A stretch of DNA of 64,000 bases, taken from contig JAEWIS010000025.1 of NCBI GenBank assembly GCA_023386955.1, positions 79,677 to 143,676 of the forward strand, written 5' to 3'. Below the pieces are notes generated by a model that searched no databases, was not told the origin of the DNA, and saw nothing but the letters and a program-made list of their open reading frames with translations. Shown here one piece after another: positions 17,782-24,889 of this stretch. Every line of letters starts with the position of its first letter. Within the stretch, counting starts at the first letter, position 1. The position numbers and the translations under genes were made by a program. This DNA comes from Bacillota bacterium. Its GTDB lineage: Bacteria > Bacillota > Bacilli > Paenibacillales > NBRC-103111.

Positions 17782-17822
17782 CTTGGTGTATAATGGAGTC
17801 GTTTAAGAAAGGAACGTGATCC

Positions 17823-18650
17823 ATGGGCAAGCTGTTTTTGATCGGCGAAATCTCCAAGCTCTTCCGGATCGATATCCGGACACTGCGCTATTACGATGAA
17901 ATCCGGCTGTTCACCCCGGCCTTGGTGGATGAGCAGACCGGCTACCGGTATTATGCCATTGAGCAATTCGAACGGTTAAATACGATTCTCTATCTTAAGG
18001 CGCTGAATATTCCGCTGAAGGAAATGAAGCAGTTTATCGACAACCGGAATATGGATGATGTTCTCGTTTTATTGAAGGAGCAAAAAACCAGAACGGAAGA
18101 GAAGCTCCGGGAGTTTCGCCGGATTGACCAGAAGTTGGACAAGCTGATCCGCCAGATTGAGGATGTGTACAATCCGGAGGAGCTGTTCAGGATCCGGGAG
18201 GTATGGCTTCCGGAGCAGAAGCTGATTTTGCTGAAGCAGCGGATTCACCCCGGGGACAATCTGGAGATGTCCATCCGCCTGCTGGAGAACAGCAGCAACC
18301 TGAAATCCAGCATTTTTCTTGGGCAAGTGGGATTAACCGTATCCGCCGCTCATCTGGAGCAGGGTCAGTTCGACGAATACAATTCCATCTTTGTCTTCGT
18401 GGAGCCGGATCAGCCGCCACCCCAGTCAACGGCTTTGAAGATTCTTGCCGGGCAGCAATACCTGCTGGTCCGTTTCATCGGTACCCATACGGATGCTGCT
18501 CCCCATTACGAACGGCTGCTGGCCTATGCCAGAGAAAAGAAATACAGCCCGGCGGAGGATGCGCTGGAAATCACTTATGTGGATTATGGGTTATCCCAGG
18601 ATACCTCCCGATTCGTAACGGAAATCCGCCTGCCGGTAAAACCGTCTTGA
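17823..18650 (+). CDS. MerR-family regulator with GyrI-like effector domain
   Basis: 275 residues, ATG with GAAAGGAACG. The N-terminal MerR helix-turn-helix is clear: IGEISKLFRIDIRTLRYYDE, LFTPALVDEQTGYRYY, followed by a long dimer helix to about residue 115. The C-terminal 150 residues resemble the effector-binding domain of BmrR/Rob-type regulators (VGLTVSAAHLEQGQFDEYNS; DAAPHYERLLAYAREK). These bind lipophilic compounds and activate pumps, but the neighbouring genes are not drug exporters, so the target is unclear. Confidence 0.9.
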   Translation: MGKLFLIGEISKLFRIDIRTLRYYDEIRLFTPALVDEQTGYRYYAIEQFERLNTILYLKALNIPLKEMKQFIDNRNMDDVLVLLKEQKTRTEEKLREFRRIDQKLDKLIRQIEDVYNPEELFRIREVWLPEQKLILLKQRIHPGDNLEMSIRLLENSSNLKSSIFLGQVGLTVSAAHLEQGQFDEYNSIFVFVEPDQPPPQSTALKILAGQQYLLVRFIGTHTDAAPHYERLLAYAREKKYSPAEDALEITYVDYGLSQDTSRFVTEIRLPVKPS

Positions 18651-18682
18651 CCCTCCAGCTGCTGGAGGGTTTATGCTCTTTT
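18650..18682 (+). terminator. terminator of the MerR gene
   Basis: Perfect 9-bp stem ACCCTCCAG-ctg-CTGGAGGGT beginning at the stop codon, followed by tttatgctctttt. Confidence 0.7.
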
Positions 18683-18708
18683 CAAACAGGATAGAGGAGA
18701 GAGCAGCT

Positions 18709-19386
18709 ATGATCGGAACTATCGTGAACACCGCTACAATTCTTGCGGGGAGTCTGGTGGGAAGTGTTTTCAGGAAAGGAATGAAGGAAAGCAGCCAAAC
18801 GGTTCTTATGCAAGCTATGGGACTGGCAGCGGCGGCACTGGGGATAAACGGGATCGCTTCTTATATGCCGGAAAGCCAATATCCGGTACTGTTTATTGTC
18901 AGTCTGGCAGTAGGCGGATTAATCGGCCAGCAGCTTGATCTGGAGCGGCGCTTCAAAGAGGCCGTGGCCCGGTTTTCCAAGGGGAATTTGGCTGAAGGTC
19001 TGTCGACGGCCATATTGCTTTTCTGTGTGGGAACCATGTCCATTCTGGGACCCATCGAAAGTGCACTCCGCGGCAATCACACCTACTTGTTCACCAACGC
19101 TATCCTGGACGGGGTCACCTCGATTGTGCTGGCGTCCACCTTCGGCATGGGCATAATGATATCAGCCGTGGTGCTCTTTTGCTGGCAGGGGGCTCTCTAC
19201 TTGGCAGCCAGCGCATTGGCCGGCTTCATTACACCGGAGCTTCTGACCGAAACCTCCATCATCGGCGGCGTGCTGATTTTCTGCTCCGGGTTAAGCATTC
19301 TTGGCGTGGGTAACATCAAAACCATGAATCTGCTTCCGGCCCTTCTGGTACCGGTGATCTTTATCGCCGTCAGATCCGCTTTATAA
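18709..19386 (+). CDS. DUF554 family membrane protein
   Basis: 225 residues from the ATG at 18709 with GAGGAGAG upstream; a longer frame from 18673 starts inside the terminator of the previous gene. The family signature is plain: MIGTIVNTATILAGSLVGS at the N-terminus, GLAAAALGINGI, LFCVGTMSILGPIESALRG, and LILCSGLSILG-like text near the end. Seven or so membrane helices. Known as YdfK/YqgA; function unknown, probably transport. Confidence 0.9.
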   Translation: MIGTIVNTATILAGSLVGSVFRKGMKESSQTVLMQAMGLAAAALGINGIASYMPESQYPVLFIVSLAVGGLIGQQLDLERRFKEAVARFSKGNLAEGLSTAILLFCVGTMSILGPIESALRGNHTYLFTNAILDGVTSIVLASTFGMGIMISAVVLFCWQGALYLAASALAGFITPELLTETSIIGGVLIFCSGLSILGVGNIKTMNLLPALLVPVIFIAVRSAL

Positions 19387-19459
19387 AAAAAAGCATGTCT
19401 GATTCCAGCATCTCCCGGGTATATTGTAGTAAATACATACCCGAAGGAGCGTTCCGCCT

Positions 19460-20230
19460 ATGTCCAAAAATAATCTCTACCGGTTTATCAATCTGCTGTT
19501 TTATCTGGACGTCATTGTGGTCAATGTGCTTGCCGTAACTCTTCCATTGGGAGGCAACAGCACCGGGGAGATTTCGGACAAGTACCATACCTCCATCACC
19601 CCGGCTGGCTATGCCTTTTCTATTTGGGGACTCATTTATCTGCTTCTGGCCGGCTTTATCCTTTATCAATTCCGGGCACGGGGCGATTCTGCGAAGCTGA
19701 TCCGCTCGATCAGCATCCCTTTTATCGTCAGCTGTGCGGCCAATATGACCTGGCTGTTCTTGTGGCATAACCTGCAACTTGAGCTTTCCGTCGCCGCCAT
19801 GGTGGTGCTTCTGGTTTCCCTGATCGTCATCTACCGGAAGACGGCCGGGCTGGTCTCCCCTACTCCCGGCGAAGGCTGGCTGGTCAAGCTGCCCTTCAGT
19901 ATCTACCTGGGCTGGATTTCCGTAGCCACTATCGTCAATGTAAGCATCGTGCTCAAGAAAAACGGCTGGGACGGCTTCGGCCTCTCCGATACCGCTTGGG
20001 CAGTGATTATGCTGTGTGTTGGTGCGTTGCTTGCGGTTCTGGTCAGCTATCCGTACCGGAACTGGGCGTACCCCCTGGTGTTCGTGTGGGCCTACGTGGC
20101 CATTGCGGTGGAGCAGCGGGACAGCTCCCGGGTGTACATGACCGCCCTCATCCTGGCCGGATTAATCCTGATTTACACCGTGTGGATTGCCTATCTGAAG
20201 CTTTCCGGCCGCCGGAGTGCAGGGCGTTAA
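19460..20230 (+). CDS. TspO/MBR-like tryptophan-rich membrane protein
   Basis: 256 residues, ATG with GAAGGAG upstream. Hydrophobic, about seven helices, with aromatic-rich blocks of the TspO/MBR family: AGYAFSIWGLIYLLLA, NMTWLFLWHN, LPFSIYLGWISVATIVNVS and YPYRNWAYPLVFVWAYVAIA. Longer than classical TspO (about 160 residues), as is usual for the Firmicute branch. Classical TspO binds porphyrins; ligand and role here are unknown. Its last 4 bp overlap the end of the convergent DUF169 gene. Confidence 0.82.
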   Translation: MSKNNLYRFINLLFYLDVIVVNVLAVTLPLGGNSTGEISDKYHTSITPAGYAFSIWGLIYLLLAGFILYQFRARGDSAKLIRSISIPFIVSCAANMTWLFLWHNLQLELSVAAMVVLLVSLIVIYRKTAGLVSPTPGEGWLVKLPFSIYLGWISVATIVNVSIVLKKNGWDGFGLSDTAWAVIMLCVGALLAVLVSYPYRNWAYPLVFVWAYVAIAVEQRDSSRVYMTALILAGLILIYTVWIAYLKLSGRRSAGR

Positions 20231-20967
20231 ACCGTCTGCTTCATTTTCGCCGCAACCTTATGCCACAGCTCTTTTTGCAGGAAGCTGCCCTCCACCTGCT
20301 CCTCCATGTCCAGATACATGGAATACGGGACGGAAAAGGATAGCATATCCGCGCCCACCATAGGACGTACGGTAATGTCCAGCAAACCCACAACCGCCTT
20401 CGGATTCTCCTTTTGCGCCTCGGCATAGGGCAGCAGGAAGACGGATTGGCAGCCGGAGCCGAAGGGGATCATCACATTTTCAATGCCGGGCCTATAGTAG
20501 TTGGCAAGAACCGTGAGGGCGGACAACTGGTTGGTATTGACGTAGAAGCTAATCAGCTCCGCCCTTTCCACGGCTGCATCTACCTGGGATAACGGCTTCA
20601 TAATGATGTAGGAATAAGGAATGTCGGTGATCGGCAGACATCGGACAAAGTCCTCCCCAAGCTCCGGGTTCTTCAGGTACCCCTCCCCCTCAAACCTGCC
20701 CTCTTGACCTACGGACAGGAAATACTCGATTCCACCGGGATAGTTGGGAAACTGCCCGAAGCCCAAACCCGCCTTAGCACCGGGACAGCCGGTGGTTTTC
20801 CGCTCGAACACCACCGTTCTCCCTTTGGCTGCGGCAAGGAATAACGGAATGGTGCAGCTCCAGCGCCCTTCCTTGCTCTCTAGGGCCCCTTCCGGCTTCT
20901 CATCGCTCAGCAGCACCGCCACCGGTTCAAATTTCAGGCCTAATTCCTTCGCCAAATGGCTTTCCAT
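20227..20967 (-). CDS. DUF169 family protein
   Basis: 246 residues when started at the ATG at 20967, which has AAGGAGG eight bases upstream (an upstream ATG at 20988 lacks one). Family text: LGLKFEPVAVLL at the start, CTIPLFLAAAKGRTVVF, CPGAKAGLGFG with a conserved Cys, YIIMKPLS, and FGSGCQSVFLLPYAEAQ. DUF169 proteins are soluble and of unknown function; the conserved cysteines suggest metal or cofactor binding. It lies downstream of a MarR gene with the same 16-bp palindrome in front of each gene, so MarR control is likely. Confidence 0.85.
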   Translation of the reverse strand: MESHLAKELGLKFEPVAVLLSDEKPEGALESKEGRWSCTIPLFLAAAKGRTVVFERKTTGCPGAKAGLGFGQFPNYPGGIEYFLSVGQEGRFEGEGYLKNPELGEDFVRCLPITDIPYSYIIMKPLSQVDAAVERAELISFYVNTNQLSALTVLANYYRPGIENVMIPFGSGCQSVFLLPYAEAQKENPKAVVGLLDITVRPMVGADMLSFSVPYSMYLDMEEQVEGSFLQKELWHKVAAKMKQTV

Positions 20968-20998
20968 ACATGCGGCCTCCTTATTCATCCCATGATTT

Positions 20999-21014
20999 AG
21001 TTGTCACAACAACT
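20999..21014. promoter_or_regulatory. MarR operator copy 1 (before DUF169 gene)
   Basis: AGTTGT-CACA-ACAACT, a perfect 6+6 dyad 31 bp before the chosen ATG of the DUF169 gene. It matches the dyad before marR (21471-21486) in all but three bases. Confidence 0.7.
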
Positions 21015-21030
21015 TTATAGTCAAAAAAAC

Positions 21031-21456
21031 TTATTTCAAATTTGCATACATTTGATTAAGCAGCCGTTTCATTTCCTCTACTTGTGCCTGCTCCATACCC
21101 GCGGTCACTTCATCCTGCAGCTGTGTAACCTTCGCAATCAATTTATCCTTGATCGTCCAGCCCCGTTCGGTCAAATAAATCTGGTAAGCCCTTCTGTCTA
21201 TAGGATGGGGCTTACGCAGGATCAGTCCTTTGGCCTGAAGCTTCTCCAATATCCGGTTGGTGTTAGGCTTATCCTTGTAGATGAGATCAGCCAGCTCCTT
21301 GGGCGAAATCCCCTCCTGTTGCCACAGGCAGGTCAGGACAGACCACTGCTCAGGCGTAATGTCATCCTCCTTGAACCGCTGGAACAGCTGGTTCTTCAAT
21401 TTGGTGTTGGTTTTGTTCAGAATAAAGCCCAATGACTCTTCCAATCGAAAATCCAT
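21031..21456 (-). CDS. MarR-family transcriptional regulator
   Basis: 141 residues; ATG with GAGGTGAAGAAACC upstream. Winged-helix motifs: DITPEQWSVLTCLWQQEGISPKELADLI, then NTNRILEKLQAKGLILRKPHPIDRRAYQIYLTERG with the DxR wing motif. Likely represses itself and the DUF169 gene 64 bp downstream through the shared AGTTGT-n4-ACAAC(T/C) palindromes, and may also act on the divergent ridA-like gene. Confidence 0.92.
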   Translation of the reverse strand: MDFRLEESLGFILNKTNTKLKNQLFQRFKEDDITPEQWSVLTCLWQQEGISPKELADLIYKDKPNTNRILEKLQAKGLILRKPHPIDRRAYQIYLTERGWTIKDKLIAKVTQLQDEVTAGMEQAQVEEMKRLLNQMYANLK

Positions 21457-21470
21457 GGTTTCTTCACCTC

Positions 21471-21486
21471 AGTTGTCATGACAACC
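21471..21486. promoter_or_regulatory. MarR operator copy 2 (marR / ridA divergent promoter)
   Basis: AGTTGT-CATG-ACAACC, 15 bp before the marR start codon and 65 bp before the divergent ridA-like gene. Same dyad as at 20999-21014. Confidence 0.7.
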
Positions 21487-21550
21487 GTATTGTATTCTTT
21501 TTCCAGATGCCCGTCAATATGTCTTGAACAAGAAGACAAGGAGGACTAAG

Positions 21551-22000
21551 ATGGGAGGATATCGCTTCAACCCCAAAAAAGGAGTGCAACCGCTAATGAA
21601 CATCGAGGAGCATGTGAAATTCATCAATCCCGCCTCCATGCCGGCAGGTCCGGGCTACAGCAGTGTGGTGGAGGCCACCAATGTAACCACCATCTACATA
21701 TCGGGGCAGATTGCGTTAAACCCGGCAGGGGAAATTGTCGGAGCAGGTGACCTGGCCGCCCAGACCAAACAGGTTTTCGAGAATATCAGGCACGCCTTGG
21801 AGGCCGCTTCCGTTGACTTCCGGCATGTGGTGAAGCTGACCTTTTTCCTGACGGACATCTCCTTGATGCCAGTGGTCCGGAGTATCCGGGACGAATACAT
21901 TAACCTGGCCAACCCGCCGGCAAGCTCTGCCGTTGAGGTGCGCAGACTTGTCCGGGACGAGCTGCTTATCGAGGTGGAGGCCATTGCGGTAAGAGCATAA
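21551..22000 (+). CDS. RidA (YjgF/YER057c/UK114) family protein
   Basis: 149 residues from the ATG at 21551, preceded by AGGAGG; a second ATG at 21596 (MNIEEH) would give a more usual 134. Family signs: YISGQIALNPAGEIVGAGDLAAQTKQ, LTFFLTDISLMPVVRSIRDEYI, and the closing RLVRDELLIEVEAIAV with the catalytic Arg and Glu. RidA hydrolyses reactive enamines/imines; relatives have other roles. Short for an operon: a terminator follows within 100 bp. Confidence 0.92.
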   Translation: MGGYRFNPKKGVQPLMNIEEHVKFINPASMPAGPGYSSVVEATNVTTIYISGQIALNPAGEIVGAGDLAAQTKQVFENIRHALEAASVDFRHVVKLTFFLTDISLMPVVRSIRDEYINLANPPASSAVEVRRLVRDELLIEVEAIAVRA

Positions 22001-22074
22001 AAGGCCTAACAGGATACAGACATCCTTGATATTGACTTGAAGAAAGCTCATCTGCAAAAAAAATCCCTTACCAG

Positions 22075-22099
22075 CCGCGACCATTTCTCGCGGTTTTTG
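22075..22099 (+). terminator. terminator of the ridA-like gene
   Basis: CCGCGA-n7-TCGCGG followed by tttttg, 75 bp after the stop codon. Confidence 0.7.
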
Positions 22100-22267
22100 T
22101 TTTTCAGGGGCTGGTGCCAATTCTCACTCATGAGCGGCAACTCCTGGCTTCTGCGGTTTTGGGCCTGCTCCCCCGCAAATTGATGGCAAGTTTTGTCTTG
22201 CTCTGCACTAAGGATTTACATTAAAATGGAAATGTTCTATGTCTTAACAAAGTGAGGGGCTTTTTCC

Positions 22268-23059
22268 ATGAAAATGATAAGATTGAAACCGAAATTAGCG
22301 GCGATGCTCTCAATCGGAGTTTTTGCCGGAAGTCTTACCGTTTCCGCTGCAGCCGCAGCTTTTCGTGATGTACCCGCGGATTTTTGGGGGCAGGCCCATA
22401 TTCAATGGGCCATTGATCAAAAAATCGTTGACGGTTATCCTGACGGTACCTTCAGGCCAAATTCGGCCATCAGCCGCGATGAATTTGTATCCATGCTGAT
22501 CCGTGCCTATAAACCCGTGGACTTGAAGGGAACCTCGGCAAATGGAAGCTGGGCAGATCCCTATTGGGCCTATGCGACAGAAATGGACTGGAAGCCTAAC
22601 AACGGTGATTCCCTGGCTTTTACCAGAGGAGAAGCGGCTCAATACCTGGTGAATGCTACGGGGAAAAAACTTAATGTGGAGGATTCAGTTCAATATTTGC
22701 TGGATCTGGGGTTAAGTGACGGAAAAAACGGAAAACACCTAAGCGGATATGAAAAAGATGGCAAGCTGACAAGAGCGGAAGCTGTTGCCCTTATTGAACG
22801 TTTCCAGCTTCGTTACAGCACTTTGCATGCTAGTCCGGGACCTGAATCCAAGTACGACCGGACCATTGACTTTGAGGTATATGAAAACAAGAATTTCACC
22901 ATTCTGCTCCCTAAGAGTTGGAACCGACAATATGAAGTTACAGTCCATCGAAATCAAGATCAGACGGAAACCTACGATTTCATCCATACCGCGAATAAGG
23001 CTTTTGGCGGAAACCTGTTTACCATTACCGTTTGGCCGGTGGAGGAATGGTCTATTTAA
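22268..23059 (+). CDS. S-layer homology (SLH) surface protein, truncated by an in-frame stop
   Basis: 263 residues up to TAA at 23057-23059. A signal peptide (KLAAMLSIGVFAGSLTVSA) leads to an SLH domain: AAFRDVPADFWGQAHIQWAI and VDGYPDGTFRPNSAISRDEF, then weaker SLH-like copies with DGKLTRAEAVALIERF near residue 165. The part after residue 190 (TIDFEVYENKNFTILLPKSW) looks like a small beta domain. Reading past the TAA in the same frame stays open for 61 more codons with sensible protein text, so the gene is probably cut short by one nonsense change. SLH domains bind pyruvylated cell-wall polymer. ATG preceded by GTGAGGGG. Confidence 0.82.
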   Translation: MKMIRLKPKLAAMLSIGVFAGSLTVSAAAAAFRDVPADFWGQAHIQWAIDQKIVDGYPDGTFRPNSAISRDEFVSMLIRAYKPVDLKGTSANGSWADPYWAYATEMDWKPNNGDSLAFTRGEAAQYLVNATGKKLNVEDSVQYLLDLGLSDGKNGKHLSGYEKDGKLTRAEAVALIERFQLRYSTLHASPGPESKYDRTIDFEVYENKNFTILLPKSWNRQYEVTVHRNQDQTETYDFIHTANKAFGGNLFTITVWPVEEWSI

Positions 23060-23245
23060 GAAGAAGATGTGGTAAAAGCTATGCGCGTTGAAAAAATAGG
23101 AGAAATGGGAAACCGTATATTCACCATCCGAACCGCTTCCGATGTCCAATATAACGTGGAGGATATCCATTTGAAAAACGAGTATCTATCCTTGGCCAAA
23201 GACATTATAGCGAAGAATTATTCTGTATATTTCCAATCGCCATAA
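23060..23245 (+). pseudogene. detached C-terminal part of the SLH gene
   Basis: Directly after the TAA at 23057 the same frame runs 61 codons to TAA at 23243-23245, starting EEDVVKAMRVEKIGEMGNRI and ending SVYFQSP. Hydrophobic and charged residues alternate as in a beta domain, continuing the unfinished domain before the stop. There is no ribosome site of its own. Either a nonsense mutation, a sequencing error, or readthrough. Confidence 0.6.
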
Positions 23246-23392
23246 CGGAACCATTGCCCTTCGGAAACCGCGGCCCAATTTCATACAATTTACTTGCCTA
23301 TGGCCCGCATGATAAAATGAGGGCATACCCCAAGGAATCCTCATAGGTGAAGCAGCCGCTTCGAGGACTTTGATTTGGACAGGAGACTTAAA

Positions 23393-24136
23393 ATGGACAA
23401 CCAGCTTGAACAGCTTAGAACGCTCAAAAATAATCTGACCCGCTTTATGATGATGTATAAGTTTGCTCTGGAAGAGCTTGAAACCAAAATACGGATTTTG
23501 AACGATGAATTTCATTCCTTGCATGAATATAATCCTATTGAGCATACCAAGTCCCGGGTCAAATCGCCGGAGAGTATTCTGAGGAAGCTTTCCCGTAAGG
23601 GCGTAGGCGATTCGCTTTCCAGCATCAAGGAGAACATCCGGGATATCGCGGGTTTGCGTATAACCTGCTCCTTCACCGAGGATATCTATTGGATCAGCAG
23701 CATGCTGCAAAGCCAGGAGGATATTACCGTGGTGGAGGTGAAGGATTACATCCAGAACCCCAAGCCCAACGGCTACCGCAGCCTTCACCTGATTCTCCAG
23801 GTTCCCGTATTTATGTCGGACCGGCAGGAGCTGGTGTATGTAGAGGTCCAAATCCGCACCATCGCCATGGATTTCTGGGCCAGTCTGGAGCACAAGATTT
23901 TCTACAAGTACGAAGGCGACGTGCCCAAGCGCCTGCTGGATGAACTGACAGACGCCGCGAGTTCTGCCATGGCGCTGGACATGAAGATGGAGAAGCTGCA
24001 TAAGGAAATCGAAACCATTAAATTAACCGATGTCACCCATAACACAACTGCTCTGGAGAAATTGCTTCCCCCTCTAAGCCAGGAGGTCAATATCCCGCAA
24101 GCCCTCCTGAAGCTGGCCAATTCGCCGAATTGGTAA
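23393..24136 (+). CDS. small alarmone synthetase, (p)ppGpp synthetase of the RelA/SpoT type
   Basis: 247 residues from the ATG at 23393, which has ACAGGAGA before it. Only a RelA_SpoT synthetase domain is present: KSPESILRKLSRKG, IRDIAGLRITCSF, NPKPNGYRSLHLIL, and VEVQIRTIAMDFWASLEHK. These are the ATP and GTP/GDP binding motifs; there is no HD hydrolase or TGS/ACT region. This fits the SasA/SasB (YwaC/YjbM, RelP/RelQ) group; which one cannot be settled by reading. It makes (p)ppGpp under stress. Somewhat longer than Bacillus versions (about 210). An antisense-type RNA promoter starts at its stop codon. Confidence 0.92.
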   Translation: MDNQLEQLRTLKNNLTRFMMMYKFALEELETKIRILNDEFHSLHEYNPIEHTKSRVKSPESILRKLSRKGVGDSLSSIKENIRDIAGLRITCSFTEDIYWISSMLQSQEDITVVEVKDYIQNPKPNGYRSLHLILQVPVFMSDRQELVYVEVQIRTIAMDFWASLEHKIFYKYEGDVPKRLLDELTDAASSAMALDMKMEKLHKEIETIKLTDVTHNTTALEKLLPPLSQEVNIPQALLKLANSPNW

Positions 24137-24164
24137 GACAAAAAAGACATATGTATGTTATACT
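24135..24164 (+). promoter_or_regulatory. promoter of the type I antitoxin RNA
   Basis: TATACT at 24159-24164 with an extended -10 (TGTTATACT) and a weak AAGACA at 24135-24140, 18 bp upstream. Transcription would start near 24171. Confidence 0.6.
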
Positions 24165-24170
24165 GTGGGT

Positions 24171-24302
24171 AGAATAAGAAAAAGAGGGACTGCGTGAACA
24201 GCCCCTCGATTGTGCAGCAACCGCTTGAAAGGCGGTCGGCTTCAGGTAAACTGGCTCAAAAATAGACCGTTAACCTTTGGCGAGGGCGGTCTATTTCTTT
24301 TT
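24171..24302 (+). ncRNA. antitoxin RNA of a type I toxin-antitoxin system
   Basis: A noncoding transcript is predicted from the promoter at 24159 to the hairpin AAAAATAGACCG...CGGTCTATTT plus T run at 24268-24302. It contains two more hairpins: GAGGGACTG/CAGCCCCTC (24184-24207) and ACCGC/GCGGT (24220-24236). It runs towards the toxin gene and overlaps the toxin message at its 3' end, the arrangement of txpA/RatA and bsrG/SR4. End points are estimates. Confidence 0.65.
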
Positions 24303-24374
24303 GAGGTAGTTAAGCAAGGCTAGGATGAACATGCCGAACATGAACATCAAAGACAACGCTTGGTAAACCTCCAT
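24291..24374 (-). CDS. type I toxin, short holin-like membrane peptide (TxpA/BsrG type)
   Basis: 27 residues, beginning MEVYQALSLMFMFGMFIL and ending ALLNYLKKK. This is the shape of the putative holin-like toxin family, in which M-x-V-(Y/F)-(Q/E)-A-L-x-LM starts the peptide, one membrane helix follows, and a lysine tail ends it. ATG at 24374 has an excellent site GGGAGGTG five bases upstream. An antisense RNA gene faces it, and an 11-bp inverted repeat (24231-24241 with 24400-24410) flanks it and could pair the 5' leader with the 3' end of a long message. Such toxins damage the membrane when translated. Confidence 0.85.
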   Translation of the reverse strand: MEVYQALSLMFMFGMFILALLNYLKKK

Positions 24375-24431
24375 GGCATCACCTCCCTTCCGAGAGGATA
24401 GCCGACCGCCCTGCAAGCCTGCACTAACTCA

Positions 24432-24437
24432 ATTATA
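24432..24437 (-). promoter_or_regulatory. toxin promoter, extended -10 box
   Basis: TGGTATAAT on the minus strand (TATAAT at 24432-24437); no good -35. It gives a leader of about 50 bases before the toxin ATG, containing GGCGGTCGGCT. Confidence 0.65.
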
Positions 24438-24464
24438 CCAGATTTTGATAGACCCGCATACCGT

Positions 24465-24506
24465 AAAAAACAAGCCGCCAGGACCCTTGATGGGCATCCG
24501 GCGGCT
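24465..24506 (-). terminator. terminator of the YjbR-like gene
   Basis: AGCCGCC...GGCGGCT around a 20-base loop, then TTGTTTTTT on the minus strand. Confidence 0.75.
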
Positions 24507-24520
24507 CTTTTATATGCCTT

Positions 24521-24856
24521 TTATTTCTTCCCCTTCGTAAGGGAGAAGCTGTGGCTAATCATCTCACAGATATCCTCCTCCGGCACCGAGCCGTTGAGGA
24601 TAATGGAGTTCCAATGGTTTTTGTTCAGATGGTAAGCGGGAATAACGGAGGCATACATCTGCCTCCACAGCTCCAGAAATCCCTGCTCACACTTCACATT
24701 GATCCAGATATGGCCCTCTTTTTCGAAAATCCAGGCAAACACCTTCCGGTTACCCCGGTGCCTCATCAGGGTCCAGTTGGCGTCGTTGAAGGGGTAATCC
24801 TCATAGACATTCCCCAGACTCAAACAATACCGGATGGCTGCTTCTCTTGTTTCCAT
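24521..24856 (-). CDS. MmcQ/YjbR family protein
   Basis: 111 residues from ATG at 24856 (GGGAG eight bases upstream). Family motifs: CLSLGNVYEDYPFNDANW, RKVFAWIFEKEGHIWINVKC, YHLNKNHWNSIILNGSVPEEDI. YjbR has a CyaY-like fold and has been proposed to bind DNA; role uncertain. It follows the MFS gene by 33 bp on the same strand, so the two may be cotranscribed. Confidence 0.88.
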   Translation of the reverse strand: METREAAIRYCLSLGNVYEDYPFNDANWTLMRHRGNRKVFAWIFEKEGHIWINVKCEQGFLELWRQMYASVIPAYHLNKNHWNSIILNGSVPEEDICEMISHSFSLTKGKK

Positions 24857-24889
24857 GCTCTCCACTCCCTCATGACCGGAGTTTCTCGT

